Of a stretch of DNA of 64,000 nt, positions 55,024-64,000 are shown in pieces; within the stretch, counting starts at the first letter, position 1; each line of letters begins with the position of its first letter. Location: NCBI GenBank assembly GCA_032209605.1, contig JASFXZ010000008.1, positions 4,650,001 through 4,714,000 of the forward strand, in the 5' to 3' direction. This stretch comes from Mactromeris polynyma (taxonomy: Eukaryota; Mollusca; Bivalvia; Venerida; Mactridae). Under the pieces are notes generated by a model that saw nothing but the letters and a program-made list of their open reading frames with translations, was not told the DNA's origin and searched no databases. A program made the position numbers and the translations under genes.

Positions 55024-55198
55024 CAGTCAGACCCTGTTTATTCAACAACCATAATACTTAGTATCATCCGAAATGAATGTCAGGTCCTGCAATATCTTCT
55101 TATGTACATGGAATTGAAATGGGCTATTCAAAACCATGTACTATTCGAAATAAAATTTCGGATCCATTGAAATTCAAATGTCCAACAAGGTCTGACTG
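55024..55198. mobile_element. TA-flanked MITE family Q, copy Q3
   Basis: Complete copy of 175 bp, from CAGTCAGACCCTGTTTATTC to CCAACAAGGTCTGACTG, with TA on both sides. It is the best template for defining this family. Confidence 0.82.
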
Positions 55199-55778
55199 TA
55201 CCTGTGCTGAAAAATAAGAAAATAAACGGAACCAACCTTCTTGCAACCTTAATTTTTTTGAACCCAAAGAAACAATACTGAACATCACTCTAACAGAACA
55301 ATAAATTAATGTGTCTCAAATGAAACAAATTCCCCATACAACAGAGTGAGTACCAACAAATGGCAAAACAAACTTCATTTCCCCAAGATTAATAGCACAG
55401 GATTCCCTTTCGATCTTCGAACGAAAAAACAAACAAACTACAAAACATGTACAAACATTTTGTCTGGAAGAATATGTTTAGGGACAGAGTAATGTAATTG
55501 CATTTGTGATTATATCCTAACATGAGGCAATAATATCCCTCATCCTATAATACAATTTACACAGCCACCGTGATGATAAGAACCGATAAATCAAATAATC
55601 ATTTCTCCCAAAGGACTTGCAATACAGTTTTCTCTACAGTTACTGAATGTAGATATATAATTATCGGTAAATACCTCTACATGGTTGCCATTAAAATGCT
55701 AGATCCAACATGTCCCTGAAGAGATTGTTAGACCAGTACAGGAAGCCTAGTATAACCAATATAAGCTTTAGGACAATT

Positions 55779-57702
55779 CCTACAAGACATGTTGGCATTG
55801 TTAGACCAATCGGAACAGCCAGAGGAACCTACAAGACATGTTGGCATTGTTAGACCAGTAGCCACAGTCAGAGGAACCTACAAGACATGTTGGCATTGTT
55901 AGACCAATAGGATCAGCCAGAGGAACCTACAAGACATGTTGGCATTGTTAGACCAATTGGAACAGCCAGAGGAACCTACAAGACATGTTGGCATTGTTAG
56001 ACCAATCGGAACAGCCAGAGGAATCTACAAGACATGTTGGCATTGTTAGAACAGTAGGCACAGTCAGAGGAACCCACAAGACATGTTGGCATTGTTAGAC
56101 CAGTAGGCACAGTCAGAGGAACCCACAAGACATGTTGGCATTGTTAGACCAGTAGGCACAGTCAGAGGAACCCACAAGACATGTTGGCATTGTTAGACCA
56201 GTAGGCACAGTCAGAGGAACCCACAAGACATGTTGGCATTGTTAGACCAGTAGGCACAGTCAGAGGAACCCACAAGACATGTTGGCATTGTTAGACCAGT
56301 AGGCACAGTCAGAGGAACCCACAAGACATGTTGGCATTGTTAGACCAGTAGGCACAGTCAGAGGAACCCACAAGACATGTTGGCATTGTTAGACCATGCA
56401 GTAGGCACAGTCAGAGGAACCCACAAGACATGTTGGCATTGTTAGACCAGTAGCCACAGTCAGAGTAACCCACAAGACATGTTGGCATTGTTAGACCAGG
56501 AGGCACAGTCAGAGGAACCCACAAGACATGTTGGCATTGTTAAACCAGGAGGCACAGTCAGAGGAACCTACAAGACATGTTGGCATTGTTAGACCAGTAG
56601 GCACAGTCAGAGGAACCTACACGACATGTTGGCATTGTTAGACCAGTAGGCACAGTCAGAGGAACCCACAAGACATGTTGGCATTGTTAGACCAATAGGA
56701 ACAGACAGAGGAACCCACAAGACATGTTGGCATTGTTAAACCAGGAGGCACAGTCAGAGGAACCCACAAGACATGTTGGCATTGTTAGACCAATAGGAAC
56801 AGTCAGAGGAACCCACAAGACATGTTGGCATTGTTAGACCATGCAGTAGGCACAGTCAGAGGAACCCACAAGACATGTTGGCATTGTTAGACCATGCAGT
56901 AGGCACAGTCAGAGGAACCCACAAGACATGTTGGCATTGTTAGACCAGAACCCACAAGACATGTTGGCATTGTTAGACCAGTAGGCACAGTCAGAGGAAC
57001 TCACAAGACATGTTGGCATTGTTAGACCATGCAGTAGGCACAGTCAGAGGCACCCACAAGACATGTTGGCATTGTTAGACCAGTAGGCACATTAGAGGAA
57101 CCTACAAGACATGTTGGCATTGTTAGATCATGCAGTAGGCACAGTCAGAGGAATCCACAAGACATGTTGGCATTGTTAAACCAGGAGGCACAGTCAGAGG
57201 AACCTACAAGACATGTTGGCATTGTTAGACCAGGAGGCACAGTCAGAGGAACCCACAAGACATGTTGGCATTGTAAGACCAGTAGGCACAGTCAGAGGAA
57301 CCCACAAGACATGTTGGCATTGTTAGACCAGTAGGCACAGTCAGAGGAACTCACAAGACATGTTGGCATTGTTAGACCAGTAGGCACAGTCAGAGGAACC
57401 CACAAGACATGTTGGCATTTTTAGACCAGTAGCCACAGTCAGAGGAACTCACAAGACATGTTGGCATTGTTAGACCAGGAGGCACAGTCAGAGGAACCCA
57501 CAAGACATGTTGGCATTGTTAGACCAGGAGGCACAGTCAGAGGAACCCACAAGACATGTTGGCATTGTTAGACCAGTAGCCACAGTCAGAGGAACCTACA
57601 AGACATGTTGGCATTGTTAGACCAGTAGGCACAGTCAGAGGAACCTACAAGACATGTTGGCATTGTTAGACCAGTATGGCACTGTCAGAGGAACCCACAA
57701 GA
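55779..57702. repeat. Minisatellite array, 49 bp x 39
   Basis: The unit is CCCACAAGACATGTTGGCAT TGTTAGACCAGTAGGCACAG TCAGAGGAA. Variants include a small insertion (ACCATGCAGTAGG), the 5' end CCTAC/CCCAC and AGGAGGCAC/AGTAGGCAC. One truncated unit lies near 56947. Confidence 0.98.
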
Positions 57703-58436
57703 TCTGGTAGGTATTTTAATAATATGATAATGGTATCATTGTTGCATTCAGTACAAATAAAGAATAACGCCATGTTAGTCATACATTGTATAAATGAACT
57801 ACACAATTGGTGACATACCAGAGAATGTTCAAACAATCAAAGAGTATACAATTGGCCTGGAAAATCATCTGTTATTTTTTCTTGGGAAAATGTATTTCTT
57901 CATCAAACACAACAAGTACCTTTTTGTTGTTACAATCTTGAACTTGTTTTGAGTGGAACATAAATTTCTAACTGAAGGTAAGCTGAGAGGTCAAGTGAAA
58001 GACCAAAGCATATTGAGACTTCAGTCTCCGTGTAATGAGCAGTAAAATCATATCACTTAACTCAAAACAAGAAATAAAATGCTACTTTACAATACTTGAT
58101 TTTATCCAGTAATGAAGTATCATTAAAGCGTATGATTGAAACATAGTGTAATTCATTTCCAAAACAAGGAGGCAAATCAGTAAAGCAAATAAATCCATGC
58201 CTGGTAGAAAATCAATGCAAACATTAGGACCATAAAATTGTTGAAAATTCATGAATAACTGATTGAGCTTGTTTGGTTAGACATTAATGCTACTCTGGCT
58301 GTAGACAATTGCTCCTGATTAATATTCAATAGGTCTGGCAGATGGTATCTTCATTGTATCATCCTTATCATATTGTCCATACAATGATGGAGGGCTTTGT
58401 CTTTTTAATGTGTATAAATGCTTGATAACGGAAATA

Positions 58437-58565
58437 TGTGATCACTGCAAACTACGGTAAGAACATGTACAAGTATATCTGTGATCACTGCAAACTACGG
58501 TAAGAACATGTACAAGTATATCTGTGATCACTGCAAACTACGGTAAGAACATGTACAAGTATATT
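58437..58565. repeat. Tandem repeat, 43 bp x 3
   Basis: Three practically identical copies of TGTGATCACTGCAAACTACG GTAAGAACATGTACAAGTAT ATC. Confidence 0.96.
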
Positions 58566-58587
58566 GTATTGTTAGCTGTGTATTTGA

Positions 58588-58745
58588 GTGACACCTCCAG
58601 AAGAATGTTAGTCATTTTAGATTCTTGGAGGATAGTGCATGATACAGAAAATGCCCACGTTTAAGAAGCACCCCTGGTTCTTCAACTTGCCTGATGTAAA
58701 GCATTGTACACTGGACCTTGGTTTTTCAAAGTCTCAACCGAAAGA
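58588..58745 (-). mobile_element. SINE family S3, copy 3, truncated
   Basis: On the minus strand it has ATGCTTTACATCAGGCAAG, GAACCAGGGGTGCTTCTTAA and ATCATGCACTATCCTCCAAG, matching 22193-22466 and 35163-35412. The tRNA-like head is missing. Confidence 0.75.
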
Positions 58746-59769
58746 CTGTTTAGTAATGTAAGCGTAGTTCTGATGTTGTTTAAGTGTTGGAGGGGGTGTC
58801 TTCTAGCAGTGCTGCTGTATTGTGATACCACGCCGTAGACATGTGACCTCAAAAACCTCACCCAAACACTGGAAACAAAGCAAACCTGGAAAGCTTATAC
58901 TACCATTATAATTCAGAGTGAAGGAAATGGAGCTACTGAAGTTCTAAAATCTGCCACTTAATTTAGATTTAGAAAACATGTCAATATGAAGCTAAGAGAT
59001 TATGTCTGAAAATACCTTACAGTCACCTGAGAAGACAGAAACAAACTTACTGCCCTTTAAGTACAATGTAACAACAGGCAATGTAGCAACAACACTGGAT
59101 GAAGCCAAATCAAATATTGAATGTTTCGATGGGCCAGATACATCTTAAAATCAGAATATAATTCAAAAGTTCATCTGAGAAATTAAGACATTGTTAAATA
59201 TGATTATTTCTAAAAATAACCTAGTTCCAAATAAGGAAATTTCTCTTGAAACAAACTTATACCACTTAAACGGACGCAAACTTACATAATCCTTGAAGAA
59301 ACTCTAATTAATCACTGTTAATTTTACACTCTATTGATACAAAGTGAATTATCTGGAGAAAAGTCCACAGATTAAGCTAGATCAGTTTGATCTGTGAGGT
59401 GATCATTTCAAAGGTGTTACTTTACAATAACAAATTTTGTTCCTCCCACATTCTTGTCAGGGTTATAACTTATATGCCACCTGTGTTCAAAAACTGCCAA
59501 TTTAAGCAGAGTCAATCAGGAGGGACTTAGAAAGGGAGCTGTTTGATGAGGGAGTGTGTAGGGTCTGCTCACAGGGAGGAGGGGTTTGATATAGGTTAAA
59601 CATACATGTGTAGGAAGGGGTTCCGATTCAGAGAGTTGTCTGACCAGAGATGAGAATGGTTGGAGAGGGGATTTGTTAGATATTGGGGAGAATTACGGAA
59701 GGTTTGGTCGGCAAATCAAATTTGATAAGCAAGAGAGAAGTGTTTGAAAAAGAGTTTGATCAGAGAGAA

Positions 59770-60437
59770 ATGGGCGGGGCTTGGTCAGAGATTAGTTAAA
59801 AATATAGAAGGGCTTGGTCACAGACAAGTTAGATATGGGAGGGGCTTCAAATCAGGGATGAGTTAGATATGGGAGGGGCTTCGAGAGATGAGTTAGATAT
59901 GGGAGGAGCTTGGTCAGTGATGAGTTATATGGGAAGGGCTTAGTCAGGGATGAGTTTAACTTAGATATGGGAGGAGCTTGGTCAGGGACCAGTTAGATAT
60001 GGGAGGGGCTTGGTCAGGGATGAGTTAGATATGGGAGGGGCTTGGTCAGGGATGAGTTAGATATGGGAGGGGCTTGGTCAGAGACCAGTTAGATATGGGA
60101 GGAGCTTGGTCAGGGACCAGTTAGATATGGGAGGGGCTTGGTCAGGGATGAGTTAGATTTGGGATCCGGTGCTTCATCGGAGATGAGTTAGATATGGGAA
60201 GGGCTTGGTCAGGGATGAGTTAGATATGGAAGGGGTTTTGTCAGAGATGAGTTAGATATGGGAGGGGCTTGGTCAGGGACGAGTTCGATATGGGAGAGGC
60301 TTGTTCAGGGATGAGTTAGATATGGGAGGAGCTTGGTCAGTGACGATTTAGATATGGGAAGGGCTTCGTCGGAGATGAGTTAGATATGGGAGGAGCTTGG
60401 TAAGGGACGAGTTAGATATGGGAGAGGCTTGGTCAGT
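59770..60437. repeat. Minisatellite array, 32 bp x about 20, G-rich
   Basis: The unit is TTAGATATGGGAGGGGCTTG GTCAGGGATGAG. Copies are more diverged than in other arrays, and degenerate units extend left to about 59515. Confidence 0.95.
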
Positions 60438-62810
60438 GTGAGGTTTGATCAATCAGTACAGCAGGTAATCTGAGAACATTTCTAATAAATGTGTTGTTCT
60501 GTTCATTTAAAATAAACCAGTACACCAGGCAATACATCTAGGGTATTAGATAATACATTGACCAGCATACAAAATTAATACTATCTGACAGTATGCTATA
60601 AGTCAATGTTTCAATTTGAAAAGCTTACCATTATCTCTCCATCAAGTATTGAAGTCCTGACGTGTAACAATTATAACAACATTACCAGTACTACAATGCT
60701 ACATTACTACTGGATAGCTCTAACAATGTTTCCCTTTCAATCGAAATTCAGGCGAAAGTCAGTATTAATAACAAGCATTCTAATTTGAGTTTGATTCAAA
60801 TATGTTCACACAATGTAGGATTTCTAAATTTTCATTGATTGACTTTTTAGGATACAAGAAAACAAATTGACACAATATTGCATATGTTTGCAATATGTTA
60901 GCTAAATTTCATGACAATCTACATGTATTTTCATAAAAATTGAGTTTCAAAAGTAATAAATTGGAATTTAAAGAAACATGGTTGGTAAAAAAGTTTGTGT
61001 TTTTGAATGTACTGGGTACAAAGGAATACATAAAGTGGCATGCATACATACAGTGTATTAAAGTTGCAAACTTTGCAGTGTGTAAGTGTGTAATGCATGG
61101 AAGTCAACTGACCACAAATCAATACAACACTCATACAAAACATTAATAATTGGAGTTTATTTGCTATACCATTAGCACATATACTATTGATCTAAAATTA
61201 GAATACTGTTATTGTATAGACAATGTTTCACGGTTGACAAAAACCCGGGTATGAAGCAAATTACCCAGCCTAGTGGGTAAATACCGGGAAAACATGGGTT
61301 TTACTTGGCAGTAGAGGGCAATATGAGATTTATGTCCATATTTGAACACCTTAATTGACCCATTAGGTGACCAGTGACACCTGCATCATGCCAAGAGTGT
61401 TTTCATACTTTCAAATAATCCAAACAAACTCCGCAAGAGACTTAATTGGGATTGAAAAAACAGCCAAGCTATTCTGCAACAGTATGCTTCAAGGTTAAAA
61501 TGAACTTAATTGGTGGATAATTAGGTAAACTGTAGTTGTGACATTTTGTTAGATGCAGTTAAAACATCCCGTGCACTTTTGGGAAACTGTCAAATGCATA
61601 GCATCTGATATGTAGCATAGATACTAAGGCCTTGGACTAAAGCACCAGGCCAAAAACTAAATTGTTTCAATACAAAATTAAGAAAAACATCTAATTACCC
61701 ACTTAAGTCATTTTTAGGAGTATATTGCCCAACTCAGGAAAGCCATGATTGTCCCTGGGTGGGTAGTTGCCAACCTTGCAATATGTTTTGGTCAATCGTT
61801 TGCCTGACCACCTCAAAGTTTGTTTACAACCAGTCTAATTGGACAATACCTTTATAGATGTTGACCAGATCATAATAAACAACAATTGATCACAAGAAAC
61901 TGACCACTACTGATAGAATGCAGAAATATCTGGTCACCGATGGAATGTAGAAATATCTGGTCATTCAAGCCAGTAAGTACTAGCAGTTCAATATCAAGCA
62001 AAACATTCTAAATGCTTCATAGCATGCATGAACTATGATCTGTCTGCCCAAATACAATCTAGTAAGTTTGCTTATTGTTATGTACCTGAAGTGGAAAACC
62101 ATGTTCCTACCCTTGGGACATACACAATATTAAACATGGCAATACAATGAGCATTACATTTAGTAGATTTTTTCTGGAGAATCAGCGAGAAAGACCCATT
62201 GGCCCAACTGAACAAGAGGCCTGCACCATCTATAATTTACACACCTCCCCTTGATGTATCAATCCACCCCTGAAGGTAACAGTGGAAAGTATTGTGCTGC
62301 ACTAAAACTCAACTGTAACAAAAACCAAGTATAAATTATTAGAGGAAATAAATTCTGTTGACAAAATGACTATAGAGCCACCAAATGAGTACATTTCCCA
62401 GTACGACGCGGTAGTCTCATTAGAATTCTGCTCATTAAAAACAGATAACAAAAATTGTTAATTCAATCAATAAAGCCGCCTGATTTGCAATAAATTTAAT
62501 TACTGAATGCTGACAGACTTTGAAAACAAAAACAGTTGCCATGGTATTCCTGGAATTCTATTCAAAATTCATTATTTATAGGAAACTAGAAAGCCTGGAA
62601 TGATTTTGCTAGAATAATCATCCATTGATGACCCTTTTCTCGTGATTTCAGCCAGCATGGTACGTCCTAAACTTCACGTACTTGAAGAAAGTAAGGATGT
62701 ACCAAAATAAGTCTCTGAAGAGTAAGAATTAAACCATGATTTTATTGATCAAGTAATTGATGTTAAGTTTTTGTATCTGTAGCAAAATTTGAAATGAGAA
62801 AGACTGTACA

Positions 62811-62888
62811 TCGAGGGTTCAGCGCAAGACTATCGTAACTCCTATATAAATACATAGGAGTTTCAATAGTCTGGCGTTGAACCCTTGA
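62811..62888. repeat. Long hairpin, 37-bp arms
   Basis: The left arm starts TCGAGGGTTCAGCGCAAGAC and the right arm ends GTCTGGCGTTGAACCCTTGA. They pair over about 37 positions with two G-T and four mismatched positions and a four-base loop. It could be a foldback MITE or a small-RNA precursor-like structure. Confidence 0.7.
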
Positions 62889-63314
62889 CATGTCAATTGA
62901 GAGTTTGAGACTCGATCCTTGAGTTCAATCAGCAGTAACACAACGTGGAGTAATCATTTCTTTCACTCATACATTCTAGCTGCACTTATCATCAATCAAT
63001 CATTGAACACCTAAAAATGCCTTGAATGTCTTGAAAGCTGCAACAAATGCTACCTTAAGATCAATGATATTTGGTCATGAAACTAAAGTCAATGAATATA
63101 AATCATATAGTACTCAGCAGTGATCTTGCAACAATGGTATAATGTGACCTTATGACCTTGAGTGGTGTTCTAGATGGCATTACAAGATTTACCATGTGAC
63201 TAAACATAATGTACAATGCACATTACCATATATGGTACCAGCAGTTAAGTATTGCATGAATTTACCAGTAATTTTTGTAATTAAATGATTATATATTTGT
63301 TATCTTACTTAATA

Positions 63315-63486
63315 CAGTAAAACCTCAATAATAAGACCACCATTGGGACCCTTGAAAACTGGTCTTCTTAATTGAGGTGGTCTTAATTTTGAGGTTGTAT
63401 AAAGAGCAAAACAGTGAAAATGGAAATGTGTTCTTAATTTTGACATGGTCTTTTTATTGAGGTGGTCTTTAAATGAGGTTTTACAG
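63315..63486. mobile_element. pogo/Tigger-like MITE, copy P4
   Basis: It starts CAGTAAAACCTCAATAATAA GACC after TA and ends ATGAGGTTTTACAGCA, where the expected final ACTG has mutated. Confidence 0.72.
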
Positions 63487-63820
63487 CATTCTGAGAAACT
63501 GTACATGAAAGCAAGACATGAGGAACCTTCATACAGTAGAAGCAGCACAGTAGAACATTATATCCCTCCGAGGCTCCTCCCTCCTTCCTGGTATCAGTAT
63601 GCTCCAAGACTGAACTACGGCTCAATATTAGATATATCACATGATTTCATGTTCCACAAATACCAGTACGATATCAATGGAGAGTAATTCAACAAAGATG
63701 TGGGTTACAGCACCAGTAAATGTCAGTATTCAGTCTCATACTTGTGAAAATTAGATGGAGGTACTCTGGGGCTATTATACAAGTAGACTTTTATCCAATG
63801 CAAACAAGTGCATACAACCT

Positions 63821-64000
63821 GGGGCCTTATGAACGCTGAAACTCAGACTTAGGCTTTAACATGTTCTGTTTGCTCCGACTTTGTTATAACAATAAAGATT
63901 TTAATAAAAATTGTGTTAAGAGGGTAACAACAATTATTCAGACAAAATTTCATTGGACTAGATTCAAAGAAAACAAAATGATGGTTAATTTAAGTTTTGC
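63821..64000. mobile_element. Unexpanded relative of the 14215-14848 element (cut by window end)
   Basis: It contains CTTATGAACGCTGAAACTCA GACTTAGG and AGAGGGTAACAACAATTATT CAGACAAAATTT. These match the flanks of the array element at 14215-14848, but with a single copy of the GGGTAACAACAATT unit. Confidence 0.5.

Overview
The window looks like nuclear DNA from a marine invertebrate, most likely a bivalve mollusc. It is AT-rich, has GT-AG introns and very low coding density, and carries repeats typical of bivalve genomes: dispersed elements with a 'gggccatgatggccc' head, elements with a 'gggccataactttgc' core and GACG/GACA runs (pearl or Helentron-associated architecture), tRNA-headed SINEs and short TA-flanked DNA transposons. 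The bivalve assignment is inference from repeat style and from the protein; no search was run.

Only one protein-coding gene can be supported, a calcium/calmodulin-dependent protein kinase type I (CaMKI) on the minus strand. Eight coding exons were reconstructed by joining frames across canonical splice sites, in transcript order 52680-52814, 20856-20930, 18195-18333, 17045-17168, 16753-16828, 13019-13131, 11949-12027 and 10294-10471 (ending in TAG). Together they give 919 coding bases with every phase matching. They run from the glycine-rich loop through the Lys of VAVK, HRDLK, DFG, the TACGTPGYV activation loop, APE and subdomains IX-XI to the autoinhibitory/calmodulin-binding helix. The N-terminal exon(s) and promoter were not found and probably lie beyond 64000.

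The layout is: 1-10293, downstream flank and possible 3' UTR, with two large minisatellites; 10294-20930, the seven downstream coding exons, with introns of 0.2-3.6 kb carrying four large arrays; 20931-52679, a single 31.7 kb intron with eight large arrays, SINEs, a LINE 3' end, a 1.45 kb inverted-repeat DNA element and many MITEs; 52815-64000, the next intron or upstream region, with two large arrays and further MITEs.

The striking feature is repeat load rather than gene content. Sixteen main minisatellite arrays (units of about 27-77 bp, mostly unrelated to each other) occupy about 13 kb, roughly a fifth of the window. Several show higher-order structure, and one appears to have grown out of the terminal inverted repeat of a transposon. 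Most long open frames here come from these arrays and are not genes.
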